64,000 nucleotides of DNA from an uncultured bacterium (GCA_905214425.1 CAJMLY010000004.1:1-64000), one strand, 5' to 3'; positions 26,904-38,019 are shown, numbered from the stretch's first letter. Translations and numbers: made by a program. The notes: generated by a model from the sequence alone, not told the origin.

Positions 26904-28973
26904 ATGTCTTCCCAGATGACGGTTATTATCGCCGGTATCGTGCTGGTTGTGGCCATCGTGGTCGCGCTGGTCATCATGCGTCGTGGCGATTCCCGTTTTA
27001 CCTACGATACACAGCATGGAACGGCCCCGCGCGCCACCGAGGGCGAAGGCAATACCGCGGCGACCGCCTTTAAGGGCCGCTTTTCCATCCTCACCACGGG
27101 TGTGGGCGCAATGTTTGCGGCACTTGCCGTCAAGCTGTGGGGCATGCAGATGGTCTCGTCGGACTATTACGAGAAGCAGGCCAATAGTAATCAGACTCGC
27201 ACCGTTACCACACCCGCTGTGCGCGGTCGCATCCTCGACCGCAATGGCGTGGCGCTTGTCCAGAACCGTCCCTCACTTGCTGTCGTGGCCTACCGCGACC
27301 TTGCCGAGGATGAGGTTCTGGTTCGCCATCTTGCCAACGTGCTTGGAATGCCTTACGTGGCGGTCCTTCGCAATATTCAGGACAATACAGAGGGCGCCCA
27401 GAGCCTGCATACCATCGCGACGGACGTCCGTCGCTCCACGGTTGCCTATATTCAGGAGCATGCCGGCGAGTTCCCGGGCGTCAAGATTGCCGAGCGTACC
27501 GAGCGCCAGTATCCATATGGCGAGACGGCATGTCATATCTTGGGCTATACCGGCACCATTACCTCCGAGCAGCTCGAGGCCCAGAATAAGAAAACCTCTG
27601 GCGATGATGATGCTTCTGCTGGCAAGATTACGTACCAGTCGGGCGATATCGTGGGCCAGGCGGGCGTTGAGAGCTACTACGAAAACCTGCTGCAGGGTAT
27701 TCGTGGCGAGCAGACCGTCAAGGTCGATGCTTCGGGCAATGTGACCGGTCAGGCCGGCGCCGTGCCCGCGAAGGCCGGCTCCGACATTAAGCTCACGCTC
27801 GACCTTAAGATCCAGCAGGCCTGTGAGACGGCGCTGGCGAGCGCTATCGAGCTTGCCAAGACCACTGGCTACAGCAATGCCGGCAACGGCGCTGTGGTGT
27901 GTCTCGATCCCAACAATGGCGAGATCTTGGGCATGGCGAGCGAGCCCAAGTTCGATCCGTCCGTCTTTATCGGTGGCGTCTCAAACGACGTGTGGACCGA
28001 GCTCAATGATGACAAGGGTTCGCACCCGCTGCTCAACCGCGCCATTAGCGGACAGTACATGTCGGCCTCGACCATCAAGCCGCTCTCGGCGCTGGCCGGT
28101 CTTGAGTTTGGAACCTACACTTCAACGCAGACAACCAACTGCACGGGCTATTGGACGGGCCTGGGCAAGGCTTGGGGCAAGCGCTGCTGGCTGACGTCTG
28201 GCCACGGCACCATGACGCTGCAGTCGGGTATCGCCAACTCGTGCGACCCTGTCTTCTACGACATGGGCAAGGCGTTCTTTTATGACGAGCAACATCCCGA
28301 GGGCCTGCAGGAGGTCTTTCGTCGCTGGGGTCTAGGCAAGACCTGCGGTATCGATCTGCCGAGTGAGGGCTCGGGCCGTATTCCCGATGCCGAGTGGAAA
28401 GAGTCGTACTTCACCGACGCCTCTGCCGAGGACCGCAAATGGAACGCTGGCGATATGACGAACATCGCCATCGGGCAGGGCGACATTCTGGTGACGCCCC
28501 TGCAAATGGCTTGCGCCTATATGGGTCTAGCCAACGGCGGCAAACAGTACGTGCCTCACGTGTTTTTGTCTGCCGTGTCGCGCGATGGCGACGGCGATGC
28601 CTATAAGTACAACGGTAAGGGCAAGAAGAAGCGCCTGGAGGCCAAGATCAACAGCGATTCAGATTTGGCTCTTGTTCGCAACGGCATGCACGATGTGATT
28701 TACTCCGCGTCGACCTCGACCGCCGCGCACTTTAACTCCCTGACCCCCACGGTCTACGGCAAGTCCGGCACGGGCGAGAAGAGCGGCGAGGACGATTACG
28801 CGTGGTTTTGCGCCTACGCGCCGGCCGATGATCCCAAGTACGTGATTGCCACTGTCTTGGAACAGGGTGGCGGCGGCTCCGATACCGCCCTGCACGTCGT
28901 GCGCGATGTCCTCGGTGCGATTTATGACGAGCCCGACACTTCGACGGCTACGGGCGATTCCTCGGTTCGATAG
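26904..28973 (+). CDS. mrdA: Penicillin-binding protein 2 (elongation transpeptidase)
   Basis: Class B PBP that cross-links peptidoglycan during elongation, partner of RodA. The 689-residue protein has an N-terminal membrane segment, followed by the PBP dimer domain (TPAVRGRILDRNGVALVQNRP). The transpeptidase domain carries the SxxK serine in SASTIKPL, the second motif in SGIANSCDP, and the third motif in KSGTGE. A second hydrophobic stretch near residue 65 (TGVGAMFAALAVKLWG) is the likely family anchor, so the first 25 residues may be an extra helix. Confidence 0.95.
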   Translation: MSSQMTVIIAGIVLVVAIVVALVIMRRGDSRFTYDTQHGTAPRATEGEGNTAATAFKGRFSILTTGVGAMFAALAVKLWGMQMVSSDYYEKQANSNQTRTVTTPAVRGRILDRNGVALVQNRPSLAVVAYRDLAEDEVLVRHLANVLGMPYVAVLRNIQDNTEGAQSLHTIATDVRRSTVAYIQEHAGEFPGVKIAERTERQYPYGETACHILGYTGTITSEQLEAQNKKTSGDDDASAGKITYQSGDIVGQAGVESYYENLLQGIRGEQTVKVDASGNVTGQAGAVPAKAGSDIKLTLDLKIQQACETALASAIELAKTTGYSNAGNGAVVCLDPNNGEILGMASEPKFDPSVFIGGVSNDVWTELNDDKGSHPLLNRAISGQYMSASTIKPLSALAGLEFGTYTSTQTTNCTGYWTGLGKAWGKRCWLTSGHGTMTLQSGIANSCDPVFYDMGKAFFYDEQHPEGLQEVFRRWGLGKTCGIDLPSEGSGRIPDAEWKESYFTDASAEDRKWNAGDMTNIAIGQGDILVTPLQMACAYMGLANGGKQYVPHVFLSAVSRDGDGDAYKYNGKGKKKRLEAKINSDSDLALVRNGMHDVIYSASTSTAAHFNSLTPTVYGKSGTGEKSGEDDYAWFCAYAPADDPKYVIATVLEQGGGGSDTALHVVRDVLGAIYDEPDTSTATGDSSVR

Positions 28974-28982
28974 GAGGTTGCG

Positions 28983-30209
28983 ATGGACTTTTCGCCGGCG
29001 GACCTGTTCCGCTCAACCAAAACCGGCTCTCGCAGCAGCCTGGACCGCGTTAACAAGCAGCTCTCGGCCTCGCGCGGCACGTTCCGCCAGAAGGTACATA
29101 TCGGTGTGCTGCTGGCTACCGTCGCGCTCGTTGCCTATGGCGCCATCATCATTTGGTCGGCCTCGCAGTTTAAGGCCGATGCCTCGTTCTCGCGCCACCT
29201 GCTGGGCATTGGCATTGGCGCGGTGCTGGCGGTGCTCGTCTGGCGCACCGACCTGCGTGGCATTTCCAATTTCTCGACGGCGCTGCTCGTCATTGACCTT
29301 ATTGTGATCTTCTCGCCTAAGATTCCGGGCCTGTCCTATACGGGCGGTCTGGGCATGACGGGCTGGATCAAGATCCCCGGTATCGGCCTGACCTTCCAGC
29401 CCGTTGAGCTCGCCAAGCTCATCACCATCTTCTTTATGGCCACGCTTGGCTCGCAATACAACGGCCGCATCGATACCGTTCGCGACTACGTCAAGCTCTG
29501 CGGTATGCTGTCCATCCCGTTTTTGGCCGTCGTCGCCATGGGCGACCTGGGCTCGGGCCTGGTCGTGTTGGTCTCGGGTGCCATCGTCATCTGCATGAGC
29601 GGTGCACGCCGCGAATGGGTGCTGTCGACCTTGGCCCTGCTGGTTGGTTTGATTGCGCTCATCTTGGCGCTCGACTCGGTCTTTGATTCGTTCCTTGGCC
29701 ACGACGTGCTTATCAAGCAGTATCAGATGAACCGTCTGACAGTCTTCATCGACCCCGACAAAGCTGATTCGGATGATGCCTACAACCTGCAGCAGTCGCT
29801 CATTGCCGTCGGCTCGGGTGGCTTCTTTGGTAAGGGCCTGGGCCACGCGACGCAGTCGGCCGGTGGCTTTCTACCCGAGTTCCACACCGACTTCGTCTTC
29901 GCCTTCCTGTCCGAGACGTTCGGCTTCTGCGGCTCCTTTTTGCTTCTGTGCCTCTACGTGCTGCTGATTTTCTCGACGATCCGCGTTGCCTTTAAGTGCG
30001 AGTCACTGTTTTTGCGCCTATCGTGCGTGGGTATCGTCGGCATGTGGGCGTTCCAGACCTTCGAGAACATCGGCATGTGCATTGGCATGATGCCGATTAC
30101 TGGTATTCCGCTGCCGTTTATTAGTTTTGGTTCGTCGTCGATGATGATTCAGTTGCTGACGGTGGGTATCGTACAATCCATATGGCGGCATCGTTCGGGC
30201 GCCGCGTAA
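28983..30209 (+). CDS. rodA: Peptidoglycan glycosyltransferase RodA
   Basis: SEDS-family glycan polymerase of the elongasome. The 408-residue chain has about ten membrane helices and the family blocks FQPVELAKL, YQMNRLTVFIDPDKAD, QQSLIAVGSGGFFGKGLG, FLPEFHTDFVFAFLSETFG and GIPLPFISFGSSSM. The catalytic-region Asp and the STP/FGGS-like region are in place. ATG with AGGAGG upstream; it follows mrdA by nine bases. Confidence 0.95.
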   Translation: MDFSPADLFRSTKTGSRSSLDRVNKQLSASRGTFRQKVHIGVLLATVALVAYGAIIIWSASQFKADASFSRHLLGIGIGAVLAVLVWRTDLRGISNFSTALLVIDLIVIFSPKIPGLSYTGGLGMTGWIKIPGIGLTFQPVELAKLITIFFMATLGSQYNGRIDTVRDYVKLCGMLSIPFLAVVAMGDLGSGLVVLVSGAIVICMSGARREWVLSTLALLVGLIALILALDSVFDSFLGHDVLIKQYQMNRLTVFIDPDKADSDDAYNLQQSLIAVGSGGFFGKGLGHATQSAGGFLPEFHTDFVFAFLSETFGFCGSFLLLCLYVLLIFSTIRVAFKCESLFLRLSCVGIVGMWAFQTFENIGMCIGMMPITGIPLPFISFGSSSMMIQLLTVGIVQSIWRHRSGAA

Positions 30210-30227
30210 CCGCTGGAGGGGTTTGCC

Positions 30228-31157
30228 ATGAAGATTCCCGTAGATAAGTTGACCAGCGCTTTTAAGATGGGCGCGTCTGTTAAGAAGGATTCCGATACAC
30301 CGGTGCGTGTCTCGGTTTACCTTGATTCGACCGCGTCTCGCTTTTTGGTCGAGACGGTGCGCGATGCCTTTGTGCCGCAGACGACTTCGGGCATTGTGCG
30401 TGTTGATCGCCTGGGGGAGGACCGTATCGTTCCCAAGGCCGATACCGACGTGGTGTTGGTCCTCTCGTGCGGATCCGACCGCCTGGAGAGTGCTGTGCAG
30501 GAGCTCGTGATTGCCGGCGCGCCCGTGTGCGTGCTTGCCGAGTCCGCTGTCGAGGTACCGTTCGTTGAGGAATCTACGCCCATGCTCGGCGTGGTGGCGG
30601 CGACCGATAGGACCTATCTGCTCGAGACGCTTGCCCGCTGGATTCTCGATCGTACGGACAAGGAGACGGCTTTTGCCGCCAACTTTGCCTTTATGCGCAT
30701 TGCGGCGGCAAATCGCATCATTACCTCGTGCGCGCTTACTAACATGGCGACGGGCGCCCTAGTGTTTTTGCCGGGTGCCGACTATCCCGTGATGGCGCTG
30801 GCACAGGTTGGCATGCTCTTTGAGCTTGCAGCTGTCTTTGGACGCGGCATAAAGCCCGAGCGCGGCTATGAGGTCGCGGGCGTGCTCGCCGGCGGTCTGG
30901 TGATTCGCGCCGTCACCCGCGCATTGGTGAAGCAGACGCCGCACATCGGCTTTGTCGTTAAGGCACTTACCGCCGCCGCGGGTACCTATGGCATGGGTCG
31001 CGCGCTCGTGTCGCTCTACGAGCGCGATGTGGACTACAGCCGTGCCAACGAGGTCGCTGCCGCCACGTTCTCGCGCGTTCGCGATCTGGTGACCACGGTC
31101 GCCGGTGCCACCCGTCCCATGAGTCCTTTCGAGGATGCATCCGATCTCGCTGCTTAG
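30228..31157 (+). CDS. DUF697-like membrane-associated protein
   Basis: A 309-residue protein of unknown function. The N-terminal 130 residues look like a Rossmann-type fold resembling a P-loop GTPase relic without a Walker A motif (VSVYLDSTASRFLVETV; DTDVVLVLSCGSD). The C-terminal half has two or three hydrophobic segments and the block SCALTNMATGALVFLPGADYPVMALAQVGM, which resembles the DUF697/YcjF membrane domain. It lies between rodA and a radical SAM gene with short spacings, so it is probably in the same transcript. AGGGG precedes the ATG. Confidence 0.6.
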   Translation: MKIPVDKLTSAFKMGASVKKDSDTPVRVSVYLDSTASRFLVETVRDAFVPQTTSGIVRVDRLGEDRIVPKADTDVVLVLSCGSDRLESAVQELVIAGAPVCVLAESAVEVPFVEESTPMLGVVAATDRTYLLETLARWILDRTDKETAFAANFAFMRIAAANRIITSCALTNMATGALVFLPGADYPVMALAQVGMLFELAAVFGRGIKPERGYEVAGVLAGGLVIRAVTRALVKQTPHIGFVVKALTAAAGTYGMGRALVSLYERDVDYSRANEVAAATFSRVRDLVTTVAGATRPMSPFEDASDLAA

Positions 31158-31166
31158 GGGTTTCTT

Positions 31167-33044
31167 TTGCGCGTTCCATACCAAGATTTTTTTCATCTGA
31201 TCGAGCCTTTGCTCGCCAAGGTCGAAAAGCCGAGTCGCTATATCGACCACGAGTGGGGCACGCTCTCAAAGGCCGATGCCGACTATCGCTGCTGCATGAT
31301 CTATCCGGACGTGTATGAGGTCGGTCTGCCCAACCAGGGCATCGCCATTCTCTACAACATCCTTAATCAGGCCGAGGGCATTTCCTGCGAGCGTGGCTAC
31401 GTGCCGTGGCCCGACATGGGCGATGCCATGCGTGAGGCGGGGATTCCGCTGCTGTCGCTCGAGGGTGCAGCGCCCGTGGCCTCGTTCGACATCGTCGGCA
31501 TGCACGTGCCGCACGAGATGGCTGTGACGAACTTCCTCGAAGCCCTCGATCTCGCCGGCATTCCGCTGTTGGCTGCCGACCGTACCGAGGACGATCCCAT
31601 CATCGTCGCCGGTGGTCCTTCGGTGTATAACCCCGAGCCATACGCGGCCTTCTTCGATGCCATCCTCATTGGCGAGGGCGAGGAGTCGCTGCTTGAGATC
31701 TGCCAGCTGCATCGCCGCTTGCGCGACGAGGGTGTCTCGCGCGCTCAGATTGTCGAGCAGCTCGCGACGGTCGCCGGTACCTATGTGCCGTCCCTGTATG
31801 AGGTGCGTTATGACGAGCCCTGCTCGCCGCATGGCTACACCGTGCCGCGCGAGGGCAAGGACGTCCCGCCGGTAGTCTACAAGCGCGTCGTCGAGGACTT
31901 TGGTGCCACCAATCCGCTTTCTCAGTCGTGCGTGCCGTATGCGCAGCTCGTCCACGATCGCCTGTCTATCGAGATCCTGCGTGGCTGCGCCCGCGGCTGC
32001 CGTTTTTGCCAGGCAGGCATGACGTATCGTCCGGTACGCGAGCGCTCGGCCGACCAGATCGTGTCATCGGTGATCCAGGGCTTGGAAAAGACTGGCTATG
32101 ACGAGGTGTCGCTTACCTCGCTTTCGACGACCGACCACTCCTGCATCCGCGACGTGCTCGGTAGGCTCAACCGTCGTCTGGAGGACACGGGCATTCGCGT
32201 GTCTATTCCGTCGCAGCGCTTGGATTCGTTTGGCGTTGATATGGCCGAGTCGGTCGCTGGCGAAAAGAAGGGCGGCCTGACGTTTGCGCCCGAGGCGGGC
32301 AGCCAGCGTATGCGCGACATCATCAACAAGAACGTGACCGAGGAGGACTTGGATCGCGCGGCCAAGGCAGCCTTCGAGGCCGGCTGGAACCGCATGAAGC
32401 TCTACTTCATGATGGGCCTTCCCGGCGAGCGCGACGAGGACATCGTGGCTATCGCCAACCTGGCCGATCACGTGCTGGAGCTCGGTCGCTCCGTGGTGCC
32501 CAAGGCGCGCCGCGGGTCTATCTCGGTGTCTATCTCTGTTTCGGTCTTTATCCCCAAGGCGGCAACGCCCTTCCAGTGGTGCCCCCAGCTCGATTACGAT
32601 GACGTCAAGCGCCGCCAGAAGCTGCTCATCACGAGCGTGCGCAACCGCGCCGTTCGCGTACACTACCACGATGCGGAGACCTCGCTTATCGAGGCTTCGC
32701 TCTCCCGTGCCGGTCGCGATATGACGCCGGTCATCATCGATGCCTGGCGTGCGGGCTCGCGCTTCGACGCCTGGGTGGAGCACTTCTCGCTCGACAACTG
32801 GAAGGAGGCCGCTGCCAAAAACGGCATCGACCTCAACGAGCTGGTTCACCTGCCCTACGAGCTGGACTGGCGCCTGCCCTGGGAGCACGTGAGCCCTGGC
32901 TGCTCGCGCGGCTTCCTCGAGCGCGAATACCGCCGTTCGCTCGAGGGCGTCACGACGCCCGATTGCACCCGCACGTCGTGCACCGGCTGCGGAATCTGTC
33001 CCACGCTCCACGCCAAGAACGTATTGATGGGTGATCGCGCATGA
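31167..33044 (+). CDS. B12-binding domain / radical SAM protein (TIGR03960-like)
   Basis: A 625-residue radical SAM enzyme. An N-terminal B12-binding-like domain (DVYEVGLPNQGIAILYNIL; DIVGMHVPHEM) precedes the radical SAM barrel with the iron-sulfur motif C-x3-C-x2-C in GCARGCRFCQAG. A C-terminal Cys cluster (CTRTSCTGCGICPTLH) suggests an additional metal site. Its substrate is not established. The gene overlaps the next one by four bases; that pair is found before rplU-rpmA or an RNase E/G gene in many bacteria, hinting at a ribosome- or RNA-related role. The start is a TTG or GTG near 31167. Confidence 0.85.
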   Translation: MRVPYQDFFHLIEPLLAKVEKPSRYIDHEWGTLSKADADYRCCMIYPDVYEVGLPNQGIAILYNILNQAEGISCERGYVPWPDMGDAMREAGIPLLSLEGAAPVASFDIVGMHVPHEMAVTNFLEALDLAGIPLLAADRTEDDPIIVAGGPSVYNPEPYAAFFDAILIGEGEESLLEICQLHRRLRDEGVSRAQIVEQLATVAGTYVPSLYEVRYDEPCSPHGYTVPREGKDVPPVVYKRVVEDFGATNPLSQSCVPYAQLVHDRLSIEILRGCARGCRFCQAGMTYRPVRERSADQIVSSVIQGLEKTGYDEVSLTSLSTTDHSCIRDVLGRLNRRLEDTGIRVSIPSQRLDSFGVDMAESVAGEKKGGLTFAPEAGSQRMRDIINKNVTEEDLDRAAKAAFEAGWNRMKLYFMMGLPGERDEDIVAIANLADHVLELGRSVVPKARRGSISVSISVSVFIPKAATPFQWCPQLDYDDVKRRQKLLITSVRNRAVRVHYHDAETSLIEASLSRAGRDMTPVIIDAWRAGSRFDAWVEHFSLDNWKEAAAKNGIDLNELVHLPYELDWRLPWEHVSPGCSRGFLEREYRRSLEGVTTPDCTRTSCTGCGICPTLHAKNVLMGDRA

Positions 33045-33853
33045 GTGAGCGCTTGACCGACAATCCCACGCTCTTTAGGCTGCGCGTTCGCTACGGCAAG
33101 CGTGATCGCCTTAAGTACCTGGGCCACCTGGAACTAATCCATACCATTGAGCGCATCGTGCGCCGTGCGGGCCTGCCCTATGCCGTGACGCAGGGTTTCT
33201 CGCCGCATATGCGCGTGGGCTTTTCGTCGGCGCTGCCCGTGGGCACGTCGTCGACCTGCGAGTGGTATGACCTGTTTATGACCGAGTTCGTCGCTCTCGA
33301 CGAGGCCTTTGAGCGCCTGGCAGCGGCGTCCCCGGCCGATCTGGCGCCTATCGAGGCCGCCTACATCGACGTGCGCACGCCGGCGCTGACGGCTCAGCTT
33401 ACGCGTCTGACGTATCGCATCGACTTGCACCTGGACCCCGAGGCCCCCGTGAGCGCCGACGAGGTGCGCGCTGCGATCGACACGCTGCGCGCGGGTCATG
33501 GCATTGACTATGCGCGCGGCAAAAAGAGCAAGCGTCTTGATCTGGACCATACGCTCGTTGGCTATGAGCTCGCGGCGGGGGAGCGTGAGGACCATCTGGT
33601 GCTCATGCTCGACACCCATGCCGACAACGAGGGCTCCATGCGTCCGGAGATTTTGCTTTCTGCTGCTGATGTTTTGTTGCAGGGCTTGACCCCGGGCGTC
33701 GATGCACCTATTGTTTCCACCGGTATGCAAGACCTCGTGACCATCTGCTCCTACGATGTCGAGCGTCAGAATCAAGCATGCGAGGACGACGAGGGCCGAC
33801 TCGTCAGCCCCATACCTGTGCGAACTTGTGGATTTGCTCCACATACTCGTTGA
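33041..33853 (+). CDS. Radical SAM-associated protein (DUF2344/TIGR03936-like)
   Basis: A 270-residue partner of the radical SAM enzyme, with the family opening LRVRYGKRDRLKYLGHLEL and SPHMRVGFSSALPVG. Its ATG overlaps the upstream stop in ATGA, so the two are translationally coupled. The protein lacks cysteine motifs and probably supplies a substrate-binding surface; in some bacteria the two are fused. Its 3' end contains the rplU promoter. Confidence 0.87.
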   Translation: MSERLTDNPTLFRLRVRYGKRDRLKYLGHLELIHTIERIVRRAGLPYAVTQGFSPHMRVGFSSALPVGTSSTCEWYDLFMTEFVALDEAFERLAAASPADLAPIEAAYIDVRTPALTAQLTRLTYRIDLHLDPEAPVSADEVRAAIDTLRAGHGIDYARGKKSKRLDLDHTLVGYELAAGEREDHLVLMLDTHADNEGSMRPEILLSAADVLLQGLTPGVDAPIVSTGMQDLVTICSYDVERQNQACEDDEGRLVSPIPVRTCGFAPHTR

Positions 33854-33878
33854 CGGGGGTATTATCGCCTGCTACTAT
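33850..33878 (+). promoter_or_regulatory. Promoter of rplU-rpmA
   Basis: TTGACG (33850-33855), 17-base spacer, TACTAT (33873-33878). It overlaps the end of the upstream gene and lies 42 bases before the rplU start. Confidence 0.75.
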
Positions 33879-33920
33879 ATTCGGCTGTTGCACTAACTGA
33901 TGCATGAAGGGCAAGTAAAC

Positions 33921-34295
33921 ATGTACGCAATCGTTAACACGGGCGGCAAGCAGTACAAGGTCGCCACCGACGATGTCATCACCGTCGAGAAGATCGAGGG
34001 CAATGAGGGCGACAAGGTCACCCTGCCGGTCATCTTCCTCAACGATGGTAAGAAGATCGTCACCGATCCCGACAAGCTGGCCAAGGCCAAGGTTACCGCT
34101 CAGATCGTTGAGCAGTTCAAGGGCGAGAAGCAGCTGGTCTTCAAGTTCCACAAGCGTAAGCGCTATCGTCGTCTGAAGGGTCACCGTCAGCAGCTCACCA
34201 AGCTGAAGATCGTGAAGGTCCAGGCTACGTCCCGCGCCAAGAAGGCTGTCAAGGCAGAGGCCGAGGCTGTTGCCGAGGCTCCCGTCGCCGAGTAG
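33921..34295 (+). CDS. rplU: 50S ribosomal protein L21
   Basis: Large-subunit protein binding 23S rRNA near L20. The core (YAIVNTGGKQYKVA...; FKFHKRKRYRRLKGHRQQ) is canonical. At 124 residues it exceeds the usual 103 because of an Ala/Glu tail after residue 105 (KAEAEAVAEAPVAE). The ATG at 33921 matches the family start; seven codons upstream are dropped. Confidence 0.97.
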   Translation: MYAIVNTGGKQYKVATDDVITVEKIEGNEGDKVTLPVIFLNDGKKIVTDPDKLAKAKVTAQIVEQFKGEKQLVFKFHKRKRYRRLKGHRQQLTKLKIVKVQATSRAKKAVKAEAEAVAEAPVAE

Positions 34296-34328
34296 ATTAC
34301 ACTCGTAACGAAAGAGTAGGTATACACA

Positions 34329-34586
34329 ATGGCACACAAAAAAGGACTCGGTTCCTCCCGTAATGGCCGTGACTCCCGCGGTCAGCGCCTTGGCACGAAG
34401 CGCTTCGCCGGCCAGACGGTAACCACGGGCACGATTCTCGTCCGTCAGCACGGCACGCACATCCACCCGGGTGAGAACGTTGGCCGTGGCAAGGACGACA
34501 CGCTGTTCGCGCTGGTCGACGGTACCGTTGAGTTCCACAAGGGTATCAAGCACAGGGTCAGCGTACGCCCGCTCGCGAACGCGTAA
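34329..34586 (+). CDS. rpmA: 50S ribosomal protein L27
   Basis: Large-subunit protein whose N-terminus reaches the peptidyl transferase centre. Sequence begins [20 protein letters not shown] and is 85 residues, the normal size. There is no N-terminal leader of the Staphylococcus/Firmicutes type that needs Prp cleavage. It follows rplU by 33 bases. Confidence 0.98.
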   Translation: MAHKKGLGSSRNGRDSRGQRLGTKRFAGQTVTTGTILVRQHGTHIHPGENVGRGKDDTLFALVDGTVEFHKGIKHRVSVRPLANA

Positions 34587-34611
34587 TTCACCCTTCATAG
34601 AGCACATATGT

Positions 34612-34656
34612 GGGAGGCACTTGAGTTTTAGGATTCAAGGGTCTCCCTCTTTTTTG
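34612..34656 (+). terminator. Terminator after rpmA
   Basis: GGGAG (34612) pairs with CTCCC (34643) and CTTGA with TCAAG inside, followed by TCTTTTTTG. Partial readthrough into obg is plausible. Confidence 0.7.
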
Positions 34657-34659
34657 TAG

Positions 34660-36138
<1,479 letters not shown>

Positions 36139-36141
36139 GCC

Positions 36142-36819
36142 ATGTCGCTGCGCGGTGGAATCGGTCTGCCCGAGCTTCCTCTAGAGGACGGGCAGGAGTT
36201 TAGGCTCGGCATTATGGGTGGCACCTTTGATCCCATCCATTACGGGCACCTGGTGACCGCCGAGCAGGCGCGTGAGTCGCTCGACTTGGACGCTGTGCTC
36301 TTTATGCCGGCGGGCTCTCCCGCCTTTAAGCTTGACAAGCCGGTGACGCCTGCCGAGGACCGTTATGCTATGACGGTCCTCGCCACCGCCGCGAACCCGG
36401 CCTTTTTGGCGAGTCGGTTCGAGATCGACCGTCCGGGCGTAACCTACACGGCCGATACGCTTCATGCCCTTCGCGACTTTTACCCGTCGCAGGTAAAGCT
36501 CTACTTTATTACGGGCGCCGATGCGATTATCGATATTGTGACCTGGCACAATGCTGATGAGATTGCCGAACTGGCAACCTTTATTGCTGCTACACGTCCC
36601 GGTTTTGACATCGATACGGCCCGGGCGCGGATTAAGGAATCGGGGTTGCCATTCGACGTGCGCTATATTCAGATTCCGGCGCTGGCGATTAGCTCGACCA
36701 ACATTCGCAAGCGGGTTGCCCGCGGCATGAGCGTGCGCTATCTTACGAGCGAGTCTGTGCTCGGCTACATTCGCAAGCGCGGTTTGTATGTCGATCTGGG
36801 TCAAGAAGATTTTGAGTGA
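36142..36819 (+). CDS. nadD: Nicotinate-nucleotide adenylyltransferase
   Basis: Adenylates nicotinate mononucleotide in NAD synthesis. The 225-residue protein has GGTFDPIHYGHL, the HxGH nucleotidyltransferase motif, PAGSPAFK and the C-terminal ISSTNIRKRVARG. An 18-residue N-terminal extension precedes the family core. It starts 3 bases after obg, as in many Actinobacteria and Firmicutes. Confidence 0.93.
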   Translation: MSLRGGIGLPELPLEDGQEFRLGIMGGTFDPIHYGHLVTAEQARESLDLDAVLFMPAGSPAFKLDKPVTPAEDRYAMTVLATAANPAFLASRFEIDRPGVTYTADTLHALRDFYPSQVKLYFITGADAIIDIVTWHNADEIAELATFIAATRPGFDIDTARARIKESGLPFDVRYIQIPALAISSTNIRKRVARGMSVRYLTSESVLGYIRKRGLYVDLGQEDFE

Positions 36820-36831
36820 TGGGGGTCTACG

Positions 36832-37440
36832 TTGTCGGTAGAGGATCAGTTTGAGGGCGATGAGCGCGCGCTGCTCAAGCGCATTCAAGAGCTGCTCGAT
36901 GTTCGCATGAAGAATAAGCGCAAGCGCTATGTGCATTCGCTGGGTGTTGCCGAGACCGCACTTCATCTGGCCGAGGTCTACGGCGTTGACCGCTTTGATG
37001 CCGCTGCCGCCGGCCTGATCCATGACTGGGACAAAGTGCTCTCCGACGACGAGCTGGTCACGCGCGCTCTGCATTACGGCATTAAGATTGCCGGCTCTCC
37101 TTCCGCCGCGACGCCGCTTTTGCATGGCCCTGTTGCCGCCTATGAGCTTCTGCAGCTTTTCCCCGAGTTGTCGCCGGCCGTTTTCCAGGCTGTCGACCGT
37201 CACACCGTGGGTGCCTGCGACATGACGCCGCTCGATATGGTGGTCTTTGTGGCCGATGCCATCGAGCCCAACCGCCACGGCGACTATGCGCATGCGCTGC
37301 GCAAGATGGTGGGGGAGTCGACGCTCGATGAGTTGTTCTTCTCCTGTTTTGCGCAGGGTCTGGTCTATGTGATCCAGTCCGGGCGCTATCTTTATCCCAC
37401 GGCTATTACGATTTACAACCATTACGCCCAGCTGCGCTAG
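36832..37440 (+). CDS. yqeK: HD-domain hydrolase YqeK (Ap4A hydrolase)
   Basis: Symmetrical diadenosine tetraphosphatase family member. In the 202-residue chain the metal-binding residues are seen in KRYVHSLGVAETAL and LIHDWDK (HD), with VDRHTVGACDM and ADAIEPNR further on. Located between nadD and rsfS, its standard place. TTG start. Confidence 0.88.
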   Translation: MSVEDQFEGDERALLKRIQELLDVRMKNKRKRYVHSLGVAETALHLAEVYGVDRFDAAAAGLIHDWDKVLSDDELVTRALHYGIKIAGSPSAATPLLHGPVAAYELLQLFPELSPAVFQAVDRHTVGACDMTPLDMVVFVADAIEPNRHGDYAHALRKMVGESTLDELFFSCFAQGLVYVIQSGRYLYPTAITIYNHYAQLR

Positions 37441-37467
37441 CTCGGGCTGTCTAGAAAGAGGTATTCC

Positions 37468-37923
37468 ATGGCCGACGAGACCATGACCGACGAGCAGATT
37501 CTTGAAGGTGTGGAGCACAAGAGCTTCGCCGCCACGTCCGACCGCACTGCCGCCTCGTTGTCCGCGAGCGGTGTCGCCGCCGAGGATGTCGCCCGCGCCG
37601 CCGCGCAGGCCGCCTACGACAAGAAGGGCGAGGACGTTGAGGTGCTCGACCTGACCGAGCTTTCCGACGTATGCGACTACTTTGTGCTTGCCACCGGTAC
37701 CAACAACCGCCAGGTCGATTCTATCGTCGACGAGATCGAGGAGAAGGTCGCCGAGGCTTGCGGCGAGCACCCGTTTTCCATCGAGGGTCGCGAGCAGAAG
37801 ACCTGGATGCTCATGGACTACGGCTCGGTTGTCGTCCACGTCTTCACTCCCGAAGCGCGCGACTTCTACCGCCTCGAGAAACTCTGGGGAGACGCCCCCC
37901 AGCTCCCCCTCAATCTCCTCTAG
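37468..37923 (+). CDS. rsfS: Ribosome silencing factor
   Basis: Binds L14 and blocks subunit joining in poor conditions. The core begins at about residue 40 (ARAAAQAAYDKKGEDVEVLDL) and includes CDYFVLATGTNNRQV and WMLMDYGSVVVHVFTPEARDFY. The 151 residues include an N-terminal extension of about 35 residues rich in Ala, Ser and Glu. ATG after AGAAAGAGG. Confidence 0.94.
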   Translation: MADETMTDEQILEGVEHKSFAATSDRTAASLSASGVAAEDVARAAAQAAYDKKGEDVEVLDLTELSDVCDYFVLATGTNNRQVDSIVDEIEEKVAEACGEHPFSIEGREQKTWMLMDYGSVVVHVFTPEARDFYRLEKLWGDAPQLPLNLL

Positions 37924-37964
37924 TAGCTCATTTGAGACGGGGTTTAGCTACCCTCACGCATATC

Positions 37965-38008
37965 GCCGGACAGTTGCGGTTTTCCGTAACTGCCCGGCTT
38001 TCTTTTTG
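37965..38008 (+). terminator. Terminator after rsfS
   Basis: GCCGGACAGTTGCGG (37965) pairs with CCGTAACTGCCCGGC around TTTT with two mismatches, followed by TTTCTTTTT. It lies between convergent genes. Confidence 0.85.
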
Positions 38009-38019
38009 CCCAAAGGCGG

